64,000 nucleotides of DNA from Dugong dugon (GCA_030035585.1 CM057464.1:75872919-75936918), one strand, 5' to 3'; counted from the stretch's first letter, positions 11,839-22,972 are shown. The notes: generated by a model not told the origin, from the letters alone. Numbers and translations are program-made.

Positions 11839-12504
11839 ATTTATTTTTATTTTTGTGTATACTGAATTCAACAGGTATCCCTACTACAAAATCTGCCTCT
11901 TTTCCTAGCTTCACTGATTTGGTAAACTCACCTAAGAGCTACAGTCAGATACTTGGGAGTCATCCTTAATACAATTTTCTTTCATCTCCAAATCTGACAC
12001 ATGACCTGTCAGTTATTCCTCCCGTATAGCTCAATGGTTCGTCTTCTCTTCACTCATCTAGACAAGTGTAATAGCCTTCTAATTGGTCTCCTTGCCTCTA
12101 GCCTCCACTTCTCACCCATCCTACACACTGCTGCCAGAGTGATCTTTCTGAATTGTAGGATGAAAACTTAAGAGTCTTGAATGATTCTTCATTGTCATGT
12201 TATTGTCATACTCTTTAGTATGACCTTGCTTGCCTTGTTCTCTAGTCTCATCTCCCTCTATGTTGCTCCATATGTGCCCATACCCTGTTATCCTACTAAT
12301 ATTAAGTTATAGTTTCCAGAATGTACCATGTTATTTAATGTCTTTGTAACTTTGATCATGCTGTTTCCTCTCCTGGAGTTCTCCATTTCTTCCTTGCCTT
12401 ATTCTTTTATGTTATTTAAGAATTAGTTTAAATGCCACCACCCACAAGAAGTCCTCCCTTACCTCAGGCTGAATTCAGTGATTTCACCTCTTCTTTTCTA
12501 GTAC

Positions 12505-12970
12505 TATGATTATATGCATACCATAAAACCAAAAACCAAACCTATTGCCATCGAGTCAATTCCCACTCATAGTGACCCTATAGGACAGAGTAGAACTGCC
12601 CCATAGGGTTTCCAAGGAGCAGCTGGTGGTTACAAACTCCCCACCTTTTGGTTAGCAGCAGAGCTCTTAACCACTGCGCCACCAGGGCCCGATGTATAGC
12701 ATAGTACTAATCAAATACACAATGTAAATGTTGGCTTACTTTAGGTTACTAATATTTCTGAACGCCTACTCTGCTAAATTTAGATGATAAAGTGGTAATC
12801 AATAAAGACACAGCCCTTGCCCTTATAGAATTCAAAGGTTATAGGGAAGAAAGACATCAAGCAAGTCATTACAAGTGCCCTAAAATAGAAGTGTAAATTC
12901 TATGGTAGGCAGAGATGGAGGACCTAGAAAGAGGGTCAGGGAAGGCTTCTCTGAGGAAGTGATCTTTATG
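12505..12970. repeat. Left arm of a local inverted duplication
   Basis: This segment is the diverged reverse complement of 14400-15125. It contains an antisense L2 3' end and an AfroSINE (12525-12691). Shared landmarks include tgtatagcatagtact at the SINE border and gggaagaaagacatcaagc / gggaagacagacatcaagc. By eye the identity is a little under 90% across non-SINE sequence. See the matching arm and the finding. Confidence 0.75.
12525..12691 (-). repeat. AfroSINE (short form) in left arm
   Basis: Antisense copy from ccaaaaaccaaacctattgc to ccactgcgccaccagggccc. It lies at the position homologous to the sense-oriented SINE at 14951-15116, so it predates the inverted duplication. Confidence 0.92.
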
Positions 12971-14399
12971 CTGAGACATTTCTGTCTCTCTCATTAGTTC
13001 ATGAGCAGGTTGAGATTAGGGAGGAAACTGTGTTGGTCCTATTGGGCACCTGATAGGGGTTTATAAATGAATATATGAGTACCATGATGAAAAGCTGTTT
13101 ATTTTATGAAGCAGTATATTCAGTTTTTAGGCTGCTGTAATTTTTTTTTTTAATTGCACTGAAATCTCTGTAAAGTTTCTACTCATTGATCTTAGATATG
13201 GTCTCTGGAGCTGCTTAGGATAAGTTTACTCTTTTTTCCATATGGTAGAGCTTCAAATATTTTAAGATATGTCACATGACTCTGTGTGTATCCTCTTTTG
13301 TGAGGGTGGAGGGGAGACTAAATGCTCCCATCCCTTCAAACTATGAAGAAAAAAATATTTGAACCTTTACCTTGTGACTACCTTTTAAAGATGGCAGACT
13401 GAGCACAAGCATTCACTTTTGCTACCTCTTCAAATCCCACTAAAATGACCATAAAAGAATTTTTAAGAAGGCATAAATATCTTCTATTCAAAGAGAATCA
13501 AGGAAGGCACTAGAGCACAAAATTTTGGAAGTTGAAGTGTAGATGCATTAGCAGTAAATCCTCATTTATCATGTTATATTCAAGATAACAGAGCAGAAGC
13601 AGACAATGGAGGAAGCCCAGAAGTGAGCCACCATGTACCACAGAACCCCTCAAAGGTTTGGAAATTGGCAGTACCATTTGTTTCCGAAAAGATAGGAGTA
13701 AAACAGGATTGGATGGAAGTTTGTTAAGCAGTTAGATACACCAGATCTGCTTCCCTATCTCCCTCCCTACCCACATGCACAGCTGGGCAAATGCCCCTCT
13801 CCCACTGCAGCAGCTGACTTTTCACTCTCTGCATAAACGTGAACTAGAGGAAATACCAGGTCCATCTTAGAGTGAGGATACCACAATGAAAACGAGGGGA
13901 TGTAGCAAAAGTCTGTATACTGAATGGAGGAACCCTAAGACCGCTATATTCATTCAGCTCCCAGAACACTAATAACCAGGCTTACAGCCACCAGACAGAA
14001 CAATAGACAAGTTTTCTCTGGAAATCTATGAAGCCCAAAAGAAAAGAGCTAAAGATGCTGACAATTAGGTGTCTCCTCAAGAATAAGCTCAGTCAGATCA
14101 TTCTATAGTGAAACCCACCAGTTGATAAGCCCTGTTTAGGCACACAGAGCTTCAAATCAAGTTTTAATGCTCCACTCTTAAATATGAGTCAACTACCAAG
14201 GAACATCAGAGACAGAGACAAAATTCAAGTGTAAACTAGAACTTAGAAGGCAATGGAGCAGAGTCTTCAAACTTCAGACTTCCTGACCCAGAATTCTTCA
14301 CATCACCAAATTAATAAATGTGAGGGTAGAGTAAAAACATTTTCAAATATGCACAGATTGAAAAATTATCTTCCAATCACACTTTCTCAGGATACCACT
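12971..14399. other. Spacer of the inverted duplication
   Basis: About 1.4 kb between the arms. No gene. A T-run at 13140 and diverged text at 13370-14380 that may be an old L1 5' region, but I cannot assign it firmly. Confidence 0.4.
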
Positions 14400-14527
14400 G
14401 AGAAAGATCACTTCTTCAGAGAAGTCTTCCCTGACCCTCTATCTAGGTCCTCCTGCTCTGCCTGCCATAGAATTTATATTTCTCTTTTAGAACACTTGTA
14501 ATTACTTGCTTGATGTCTGTCTTCCCT

Positions 14528-14680
14528 AACCCATTGCTGGTGAGTCGATTCCAACTCACAGAGACCCTATCAGAGTAGAACTGCTCCATAGGGTTTCCAA
14601 GGAGCGGCTGGTGGATTCAGACTTTTGGTTAGCAGCCATAGCGTGCCATAGCTCTTAACCACTGTGCCACCAGGGCCCCC
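14528..14680 (-). repeat. AfroSINE, post-duplication insertion
   Basis: Antisense short-form copy flanked by perfect repeats tgtcttccct at 14518-14527 and 14681-14690. The left arm has the uninterrupted site, so insertion followed the duplication. Confidence 0.92.
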
Positions 14681-14769
14681 TGTCTTCCCTACAGCCTCTG
14701 AGTTCCAGAAAGGCAAGGGCTGTGTCTTTATTGATTACCACTATATCATCTAAATTTCAGTAGTTAGGA

Positions 14770-14872
14770 TCCATCAGGTGCTCTTTGGAAACCTTATGGG
14801 GCAGTCCTACCCTGTCCTCTAGGATTGCTATGAGTTGGAATCGACTCGACGGCATTGGGTTTGGTTTTAGCA
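14770..14872 (+). repeat. AfroSINE 3' part, post-duplication insertion
   Basis: Lacks the tRNA head and begins near ggtgctctttggaaacc, ending attgggtttggtttta. The equivalent point in the left arm is uninterrupted. Confidence 0.85.
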
Positions 14873-14950
14873 TAATAGGTGTTCAGAAATATTGGTTATC
14901 TAAAGTAAGCCAATATTTACATTGCATATTAATAAGTACTATGCTATACA

Positions 14951-15116
14951 TGGAGCCCTGGTGACGAGCAGTTAAGAGCTTGGCTGCTAACCAAAAGGTT
15001 GGCAGCTCGAATCCACCAGCTGCTCCTTGGAAACCCTATGGGGCAGTTCTACTCTGTCCTGTAGTGTGGCTATGAGTCAGAATCCACTTGATGGCAATGG
15101 GTTTGGTTTGGTTTTA
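14951..15116 (+). repeat. AfroSINE (short form) in right arm
   Basis: Sense copy, head tggagccctggtgacgagc. Flanked by atgctatac on both sides (14941-14949 and just after 15116). Homologous to the antisense copy at 12525-12691. Confidence 0.92.
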
Positions 15117-15159
15117 TGCTATACGTACACTTTATGTCAGTTCTCATCATGGAGGTAAT

Positions 15160-15262
15160 TAGATGATTATGTGACTTCCAAATTACATCATAACTGCCAA
15201 ACTAGTAAGAATTCATGGCCCAGCCAAGCTGACACACAACCTTAATGGTCACAGTCCACCAT
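15160..15262 (+). repeat. Fragment of an old repeat also seen at 18470-19065
   Basis: 'attacatcataactgccaaac' and 'cagccaagctgacacacaac' match the 3' part of the copy at 18950-19045. Family not assigned. Confidence 0.6.
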
Positions 15263-15904
15263 TTGTTAACTTGGCACCAGTACACATCTCCTTAAACCAT
15301 ACATAATCTCTGAAGAAAGACAGTTATAAAGTCGTATTTACAACTAACATGATACAACTCCATGCATACAGCAGAAAATGCACTAGTCCTGTTTGCATTT
15401 GATATTATGTAAGTAAAGAACACAAAAAATTTGATGCACACATACTCATTAAAATGAATGAGTAAACAAAGAAAGAAGAAAACACAGGATCTAGAAAATG
15501 GGGGATTCAACACAGGTGAGAGGTGAAGGGGAGCCCCAGGACAACAGCTATGTGAAGCAGACAGAGAAACAAGTCCTGATTGGTAGAGGAGGTAGAGGGC
15601 TCCAAAATGGCTGTCTTCAAGTAGATAAAGTAAACAAAATATATATATGTTTGAAAAAAATTGAGAGAAGATTTACATTTCTAAAAGAGAGTTTAGGGTA
15701 AATTAAAAAACAGAAAACCAAGCAAAGGACAAAACAAATAGCAGGGAGAAAAAAAAAAAAAACATACAAGAAAGGAAACACAATCATATTATATTACATG
15801 GCATAGCAGTAAAAAAAGTTTCATAGTCATAACATAGTAAACACTGACTATTGCTCTAATAAAAAAATAAATATTTGTTATGAGGATGGAGGGGGAATAA
15901 ATAC

Positions 15905-15935
15905 ATATTTGTGTGTATGTGTGTGTGGGGGGGGA
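15905..15935. repeat. (TG)n microsatellite and G-run
   Basis: Short gtgtgtatgtgtgtg tract followed by a run of nine or more G. Confidence 0.8.
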
Positions 15936-15963
15936 TGACTAGGGGGTAGTTAGTATATGTGTG

Positions 15964-16136
15964 TTGTTGGATGCTGTTGAGTCAATTTTTGACTCATGAC
16001 CCAGTGTAACAGAGTAGAACTACTCCATAGGATTTTCTTGTCTGTAATCTGTACAGAAGCAGATTGCCAGGTCTTTTCCCTGTGGAGCAGCTGGGTGAGT
16101 TTGAATTGCCAACATTTTGGTTAGCAGCTGAGTGCT
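15964..16136 (-). repeat. AfroSINE (long form)
   Basis: Antisense copy with tail ttgttggatgctgttgagtc, long-form body (tgtaatctgtacagaagcag; attgccaggtcttttccctg) and head (cattttggttagcagctgag). Confidence 0.85.
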
Positions 16137-16187
16137 AAAGAGAGCCAAATTCTCAATTTCTTTAATAAGTAAGTTGACAAATACATA

Positions 16188-17068
16188 AACCCAAACCAAA
16201 CCCATTGCTATGGAGTCGATTCCAACTCATAGCGACCCTATATGACAGAGTAGAACTGCCCCATAGGGTTTCCAAGGAGCGGCTGGTGGATTTGTATATT
16301 AATCTTTTGTATTCTGCCTCTGGTAATTCCAAGAAATTCTCTTCCTCTGGAAAATTTGATTCTTTATTTTGGGAGCTTGCTGAAGCCATCGTGGTCTGCC
16401 TCTTTATGTGATTTGGTATTGATGGTTTTCTCCAAGCCATCAGTAAGTTATTATATTTATTTTATGTTTGCTTACTGTGTCCTAGCTTCTTGTTTTGTTT
16501 TGTTTTGATATGCCCAAATAGGCTGCTCGTGTGAGCTAGCCCCATCACCAGAGCCCCTGATGCTCCAACGTACTGCCACCAGGTGGCCAGACCTGCCACT
16601 AAGTATGTGAGCCCAGGAGTCCGCCCACTCCTCCTGTATGGATTCAGCTCAGGTGTCCAGGTAGTCGGCCAACAAGTGTGTGGTGCAGGCTCTCACCTAC
16701 AGTCCTAGACAGGCATGGGTGATTGGTGTAGGCACAGGCATCCGGCTGCAGTAGGGGGTCACACGCTGAGCAAGGCAGGGCTGATGACCGCCCCTGAGTG
16801 TCCAGCAGGAAAGCATGTACCTGTTCCCTGCAGCACATAGGTGAGTGGGTTTTGCAGCCGGAATATGAGCACGCAGTGCTGTTGTCTGTAAGGACTAGGG
16901 GATACTGCTTATTCTTGGGCCCCTGTTGGAGGTGGCTAGGTGGCATGGGTGGAGCCACCAGTCCTCGAGTCCCTGATGTGGGTAGGTGAAGACCCTGCTT
17001 AATGGGCAGAGCAGTGTCAAGCAGCTGGTGGATTTGAACTGCTGACATTTTGGTTAGCAGCCAATCTC
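16188..17068 (-). repeat. AfroSINE interrupted by a 729-bp insertion
   Basis: The SINE 3' half (antisense, 16188-16294: aacccattgctatggagtcg ... ccaaggagcggctggtgg) and its tRNA half (17024-17068: gaactgctgacattttggtt) belong to one copy. The break is bordered by a perfect 13-bp direct repeat, gctggtggatttg, at 16282-16294 and 17024-17036. Confidence 0.88.
16295..17023 (-). mobile_element. Insert with target duplication, probable L1 5' fragment
   Basis: A 729-bp insert with perfect 13-bp flanking repeats but no poly(A) or poly(T) end. Read on the minus strand it starts GC-rich (about 16510-17020). It then has an A-rich run (aaaacaaaacaaaacaag at about 16495-16512), and then an ATG-initiated frame whose first residues include MASASSQNKESNFPEEENF, running to the end of the insert. 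A GC-rich leader, an A-rich run and the start of a Ser/Glu-rich frame is the expected layout of an L1 5' UTR followed by ORF1. The L1 assignment is inference. If right, the element has its 5' end but lacks its 3' end. Confidence 0.45.
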
Positions 17069-17411
17069 TTAAAAATAGCAGTATTTACAGGTAATTTATA
17101 AATATGTCTCTAAATACCAAAAGAAACAGAGAAAAACATTGAAAATCAGTCCTTTGGAAGCAAGAACTGGAGGGAGAGAAGAATGGGGACGCTAGGTTAC
17201 TTTTTTCATAATAAACTTCGTAGAGCTATTGAATGGATAAAACTATGAATATGTAAACTGATAAAGATAAAACTACATTAAAAATTTCTTTGTAAAGTGA
17301 CAGTGAAAAACTGTCATTAATAATAATAGTAACAATAATAAACTCTTCAGTTGATTTGGTATGATGTTTATGCTAATTTAATAAGCATAATTAATGTCTA
17401 ACTTCAAATCA

Positions 17412-17812
17412 AGTAAGACTGAAGAAGAATTGATGCATCTGAATTATCGTGTTGGTGAAGAATATTGAATATACCATGGACTGCCAAAAGAACAAACAAA
17501 TCTGTCTTGGAAGTACAGCCAGAATGCTTCTTAGAAGGCAGTATGGCAAGACTTCCTCTCACTTATTTTTTACATGTTATCAGGAGCGAACAGTCCCTGG
17601 AGAAGGACATCATGCTTGGTAAAGTAGAGGGTCAGTGAAAAAGAAGAAGACCCTCAATGGGATGGATTGGCAGAGTGGTTGCAACAGTGGGCTCAAACAT
17701 AGCAAGGATTGTGAGGATGGTACAGGACCGGGCAGCATTTTGTTCTGTTGTCCATAGGGTTGCTCTGAGTCGGAACCAACTCAATGGCACCTAACAACAA
17801 TAGTAACAACAG
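17412..17812 (+). mobile_element. RTE LINE 3' end, 5' truncated
   Basis: Sense copy: gaagaagaattgatgcatct, aatataccatggactgcc, ggagaaggacatcatgcttg, gaggatggtacaggaccggg, ending ctcaatggcacctaacaaca. Covers only the C-terminal tail of the RTE protein plus 3' UTR. Confidence 0.9.
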
Positions 17813-17823
17813 TGTCTACCAAG

Positions 17824-18016
17824 GAGTCTCTGGATGGCTGCAGATGGTTAAGTGCTTGACTACTAGCTGAGAGGTTAGTTGTTTAAAACTACCCAGAGGC
17901 ACCTGGGAAGAAAAGACTGGTGATCTGCTCCAGAAAGTTCGCAGCCTTGAAAACCCTATGGAGTCTACGCTGCACACAAGGGGTCGCCGTGAGTCAGAGC
18001 CTACTAAGAGCAACGT
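17824..18016 (+). repeat. AfroSINE (long form), diverged
   Basis: Follows the RTE tail almost directly. Head gagtctctggatggctgc, A/B-box region degenerate, body gactggtgatctgctcc, tail ggtcgccgtgagtcagagcc. Confidence 0.75.
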
Positions 18017-18070
18017 CTAGCACTCTGCTTGGCACATAGTAAATGCTCAGTAAATAATGATTTCTTTCTC
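18017..18070 (+). repeat. MIR 3'-end fragment
   Basis: 'tgcttggcacatagtaaatgctcagtaaat' (quoted here as a description of the MIR 3' end, 18029-18058). Confidence 0.55.
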
Positions 18071-18110
18071 CTACTTCCTCCAAATGAAAGTACCTAAAAC
18101 CTTCCTGTGT

Positions 18111-18462
18111 GGGCATTGGTGGTTCAGTGGTAGAATTCACACCTACCATGGGGGAAACCTAGGTTCTATTCTAGACAATGCAACTCATGTGCAGCTACCA
18201 CCTATCTGTCATTGGAAGTTTGTATGTTGCCAGGATACTGAACAAAGTTCAGCAGTTTCCAGACTAGGACAGACTAGAAAAAAGGCCTGGGGCTCTACTT
18301 CCAAAAATCAGTCAGTGAAAACTCTATGGATCACAATGGTCTGATCCAAAACTGATCATGCGGATGGCGCAGGAACCGGTAGCATTTACTTCCATTGTGC
18401 ATTGGGTCATCATGGGTCGGGGCCATCTTGATGGCAGCTAACAATAACAACAACAAAAACGT
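18111..18462 (+). repeat. tRNA-Gly-headed composite SINE, best copy
   Basis: tRNA-Gly-like head at 18111-18183 (gggcattggtggttcagtgg as A box; aggttctattctagacaatg as B box). Then sequence matching the RTE 5' end (gtatgttgccaggatactga; cagactaggacagactag; tcagtcagtgaaaactctat). Then the RTE 3' end (gatggcgcaggaaccgg; cattgtgcattgggtcatca; gatggcagctaacaataac). Structure is the same as 1381-1690 but better preserved. Confidence 0.72.
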
Positions 18463-18469
18463 TCCAGTG

Positions 18470-19065
18470 TTGTCTTAGACTGCATTCTCTAGAGAAGCAA
18501 AACCAGTGCAGCATATAAATATGTATATAAAGAGATTTATGTCAAGGAAATGGCTTATTCGGTTGTAGAGGCTGGAAAATCCCAAGTCCGTAAGTCAGGA
18601 TGGAGACCTCCTGACTCACATAGCCACAGGGACTGGTAAATCCAAGATCAGAAGGTCAGACAGCAGGTATCAGGCTCACAGACTGTGGAGGTTGACAAAT
18701 CCCAAGATTGGCAAGTAAGATGACAGGTAAGCTGCTACCTCAAGTCCCAAGAATCAGAGATCAGATGAACAGGAGCCAACTGCAGGATCCAGAGTGAGCA
18801 AAAGCCGATGAGCCTTGCCAGAAAGTCCACCTATTTTGGATGCAGGCCACACCCCAAAGAGGGTAACTTTCAACTGATTGGCTGCTCACAACAGATCCCA
18901 TTATAGAGGTGATCACATTATATCAGATCTCATCATGGACATGATTACATCATTATATAACTGCCAAACTACATCATAACTGCCAGACCACATCATAACT
19001 GCCAAACCACTGAGAATCGTGGACTAGCCAAGTTGACACACAACCCTAACGTTCACAAGTGTCAA
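18470..19065 (+). repeat. Old interspersed repeat, family not assigned
   Basis: A recognisable mammalian repeat type: 'ctctagagaagcaaaaccag', 'aggaaatggcttattcgg', repeated modules of the kind 'ggctggaaaatcccaag', 'caactgattggctgctcac' and 'agccaagttgacacacaac'. Possibly an L1M 3' UTR. An internal motif like 'catcataactgcca' is tandemly repeated three times near 18955-19010. Confidence 0.5.
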
Positions 19066-19243
19066 AATGCATTAAAAGCCTTTAGTTTCTTGCCAATAAA
19101 ATGTAATACTATATTGTGTTAGCAGATAGAAATTTTGTTTTAAATTAGAAATAAAGAGAAAACAGTGAGCTCTTTTGATCTTTTTGTCCACTAACAAATG
19201 GACAAATTTTTATGATTATAATTTTTACATATTATAATTATTA

Positions 19244-19447
19244 TGAGCTCTGGTGGTACAATGGTTAAAGCACTCGGCTGCTAACAAAAGGTTGGCAGTT
19301 TAAACCCACTAGCAGCTCCTTAGGAGAAAAGACCTGGCCATCTGCTCCTGTAAAGATTTACAGCCTAGGAAACCCTAGGCAGTTCTACTCTGTCCTGTAG
19401 GGTCGCTATGTTTTGGAATTGACTCAGCAGCATACAACAAAAACAAC
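19244..19447 (+). repeat. AfroSINE (long form)
   Basis: Head gagctctggtggtacaatgg, body gacctggccatctgctcctg then agatttacagcctaggaaac, tail cctgtagggtcgctatg, ending in caacaaaaacaac. Confidence 0.88.
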
Positions 19448-20067
19448 ATAATTATTATAAACTAGGTCATTTTGAAAAACAATAATACTGAAAAAAATTA
19501 TAGTTCTGTAACTGCAACATGGAAATAATGGCAATCAAGTGATTTATAGTTGACTTAAGAAATTGTTTCATGTTTTCCCAAACCAATATGATTATCAAAC
19601 CACAGAGAAAAACATGCTGGTTAATTAAAGCGTAAGGTTTTTTCCTAATATGGTATAAATAATTTCAAAGTTCTTACTGTATGACATCTTAGGGTGTGTA
19701 TTAACTCTCAGAGGAAGATTAGTAATATGTCATGTGCCTGTGTGTGGGTGGGTTTTTAAAAATTTTTTTTAACAAAGTTGCTATCCAGCCTTTATTCAGA
19801 GCTCTAAAAAGCCCAGAACTCTTGCATTATAATTAAGCAATGATATAATCTGATCTGGATTTGTATCTGAGGTAATCATAGGCAATCTCACAATGATATT
19901 TGCCTTGAGTTTTGCATTTCAGGAATGAAATGTCATGGAAAAGAAGAACTTTCTAGAAATTCTGCTTAAAATTCTTATTTCAAATTTCATAGACATTAGC
20001 AAATAGTATGGTTTTGTTCAAAAATCTATGTCCTCAATTTGGTACCAACTATCAGCACCATCTACCA

Positions 20068-20272
20068 AGACCAAAAGCCAAAACCAAACCCATTGCCATC
20101 GAGTGGATTTGGCTTATGGTGACCCCATGTGCATCCGAGTAGAACTGTGCTCCACAAGGTTTTCTTGGCTGTAATCTAACAGAAGTAGATCACCAGGCCT
20201 TTCTTCCACCATGCCGATGGGTGGATTCAAACCGCCAACCTTTAAGTTAGTAGTTTCCACCTCCCAGGAACC
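20068..20272 (-). repeat. AfroSINE (long form)
   Basis: Antisense: aaccaaacccattgccatcg, ttcttggctgtaatctaaca, accaggcctttcttccacc, then cacctcccaggaacc. Confidence 0.85.
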
Positions 20273-20459
20273 ATCTACCAAGACCAGCCACCTATAAAGT
20301 ATGGGCATAAAGGGTTCTTAGAATGTTCCTAATGCCCAGCCTGCTCTCATCTGCAGTCTACATCATTTCACACTTCCTGAATGTCAACATTACAGATCCT
20401 CTTAAAATACAAATGGTGATGTTCATTCACTTCCTAATATTTCCATCCTAATGACAGGC

Positions 20460-20880
20460 TGGGATCAGGAAAAGGGAGCTCTCATGCAGAGATGAGAAGG
20501 ATGAGAAGTCTGTGTGTGGTGATGAGAGTGGGCAGCTAGTGAGAGCCCAAGTGAAGAATGGGATGCTTTGTACACATGGGAACGGGGAAGGACGACGTAG
20601 AAAAGAACAGCACAAAGACAATCAATAACCTTCACTCTACTCCTGCCCATATAAGCAGAAGGTTTAGGGAGGAGGAAGAGAAGCCTGAGGGTCAGGAGTG
20701 GCAGCCAAGTGAGAATGAGGTTCACGTTGAGAGGGCACCCCTCTGCTAACAGGGCTGTTTACCTTCGCTCCAAAACCAAAAGTTGGAGGCTCTGACAAAA
20801 TGATTTGTAACAATTGAGCGTGTCTGGATGGTGAGGAGGGGATTGCTGATCTGCCTGTGCCTACCTGAAGAAGGAAAAAA
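20460..20880. other. Gene-free stretch
   Basis: Overlapping short open frames on both strands, none with recognisable domains. Confidence 0.4.
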
Positions 20881-20883
20881 CGA

Positions 20884-21039
20884 AACAAACCAGTGCTGTT
20901 GAGTCAATTCGGACTCATAATGACCCTATAGGATAGAATAGAACTGCCCCATCGGGTTTCCAAGGAGCCCTGGTGGATTTGAACTGTTGACCTTTTGGTT
21001 AGCAGGTGAAGGCTTAACCACTGTGCTACCAGGGTTCCT
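20884..21039 (-). repeat. AfroSINE (short form)
   Basis: Antisense: caaaccagtgctgttgagtc through ccactgtgctaccagggttc. Confidence 0.9.
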
Positions 21040-22549
21040 GAAGAAGGAAAGGGAAGTGGGAATAGGTTTGGGGAGGAGAGAAGGAATGGCAGAGGTGCAG
21101 TTGCACTCCTATCATTTGATGTGGTAAGGATGCCATGGATTAACAACAGGTCAAGTGGATACTGCTGAAGATGGCTGGGCTGTAGCCATCTCTTGAGTAC
21201 CTGGCTCTCTGTAGAAGCCAGAGGCTGTAGGGAATGTACTGTTAATGGCAGGAGTTGGGGTGGGGCAAATGGATGATAAACTGGAGTGGGACGTCACACA
21301 TCTTCTGGGAATCATGAAGAGGGAGACCTCCTAGAGCCCTACAAAGAACTCACCAATGTGTCCTTGTGAGAGAGCCAGCATTTGGAGCTCTGCCACACTG
21401 AGAATATAGATGACAAGTCAGTGTTAGCCCAGGAAACAAGTTATTAAACATCCAGGCTCTCAACGTCATATTCAATTCAGATCTCATAAATCCTGAAAAG
21501 TAAGGTTAAGTAAACACAAAAGCAATTGTGGAATAAGCTTCTCACAAATAAGACCTGTCCTAGACCACTCTGACCTACTCTTTAACATCTTTGTTTTGGA
21601 ATTTACTACAAGACAAGTTAAGTTCCCCACCATGACCAGCCAAGATTCAGTCTTCACCTCTCCTGGTACAGCACCTGTACAGATGTGCCTCACTCTTGAC
21701 TACAGTTATACTCATGAAAAACTGCTTGTAAATACAATTTTATTAAATCATATAAAAATCTAGATACTGGAGTTTTAAAAATAGAAACCTATAATGACTT
21801 TATTTTTTAAAGTACATCATAATTACCCCAATTTATTACTGAATATTGGATTTTATTTTTTTTTAATGTGATAGTCAGAACTAAGTACATGCTATATTAC
21901 TTTATAATTCGACACTGGATGTGTTTCTTGCGACTACTTTAAATTTCCCACCAGTGTTAGTAGAAAAGACGTTATTACCTGGGGATAAAATGCCCTGAGC
22001 CCTGTTTTAGATACTTTTATAAGTCCAGGTTCTTAGCTGCAAGAAACAGATACCTACTCTGACTGACTTAAGAAAAAGAATTTATTAAGAGAATGTTGAG
22101 TAGTTCTTAGACTCTCTGGGAGGGTGAGAAAGCAAAGCCTGAAGACTACAAAGCCAGGAAAAAAATCCCAATTCATTCTATGAAATTGGTTTGGTGAAGA
22201 CATCACTACCTGCTTCTGGGCTGACGTTGCAGCTTCCACTACCAGTCTTACCAGGACCCAGAACCGGCTGCTGCTTCTAGCGCTGCTGCCACTGCTCACT
22301 TTACAGTCTTGACCAACTGTGACCACTGCTGCTGCCACACCTGTCACTAGAATGGACCCTGTGTGGATTCTGCTTCTAAATGTCATTAGCTGCTGCAAAC
22401 CCTGGGGTAGGTATGTCTGATTGACAGAGGTTTAGCCATATGCTTGTGTTCTAGCAGTGAGAGATTCTGAGAAAGCAGGACTCAGCACTTTTAGCTTCTA
22501 TGATGGAAAGTGGCTCTGCCTTATAAAGGCAGAAGGAGGAGTCAGCAGA

Positions 22550-22905
22550 ATGTGTCCAATCGTCATGTTGGGGTTGAGATGCATATTGGAAGTTTAAGTG
22601 GGATTATTGAATAGATAGTTGGATATGTGAATCTGGAGATTAGGGAAGAGGTAGAGAGTAGAACATGTATTTGAGTGTCATCATTGTGCAGATGCTGTTT
22701 AAAGTCATGACACTGGAGAAGACCACCTACAGTTTGTATATAGATAGAGATGAGGAGTGTGGCTAGAACAGAGTTCAGTTCTTAGGACAAGAGAAGGAAC
22801 CTGCAAAGGACTGTGAAGGGGCATCAGGTTGAGGTTGGAGAACTAGGAGACCCTGTTGCCAAGAGTCCTGGAAGCATCTTCAAGAAATAGTTTCATGAGG
22901 GAGGA
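22550..22905 (-). repeat. L2 LINE fragment
   Basis: Antisense upstream L2: 'attgaatagatagttggat', 'tgaatctggagattaggg', 'gagtgtcatcattgtgcaga', 'cttaggacaagagaagg'. Diverged. Confidence 0.55.
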
Positions 22906-22972
22906 AGTGATTGACTGTATCAAATGTTAATGAAAAGCATTGACCACTGGATTATTCAGTAGAATAGGGTTA

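Larger units (their letters stand above)
11385..12520 (+). repeat. L2 LINE, long sense fragment
   Basis: Sense-strand L2. 'ggttctgtcctagg' and 'aacaactatgtatttgctgatgaatgacc' (quoted in part) correspond to the reverse-transcriptase region around the YADD box. 12040-12520 follows the L2 C-terminal and 3' region (acaagtgtaatagccttcta; actgctgccagagtgatc; caagaagtcctcccttacc). Interrupted by AfroSINE sequence at 11598-11838. Coding capacity is lost. Confidence 0.75.
14400..15125. repeat. Right arm of a local inverted duplication
   Basis: Sense-strand L2 3' end (gatcacttcttcagagaagt, cttccctgaccctctatc, gcaagggctgtgtctttatt) inverted relative to 12505-12970. It is longer than the left arm because it carries two extra AfroSINE insertions (14528-14680 and 14770-14872) absent from the left arm, plus the shared SINE at 14951-15116. 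Confidence 0.75.

Noticed and set aside
18111..18183. Possible functional tRNA-Gly gene
   Set aside because: A and B boxes are present, but the acceptor and anticodon stems do not pair well and the sequence runs straight into the SINE body; it is a SINE head.
22054..22398. 114-codon minus-strand frame with Ala/Ser/Val runs
   Set aside because: Arises from a ctgctg-rich stretch; no domain, likely old repeat sequence.
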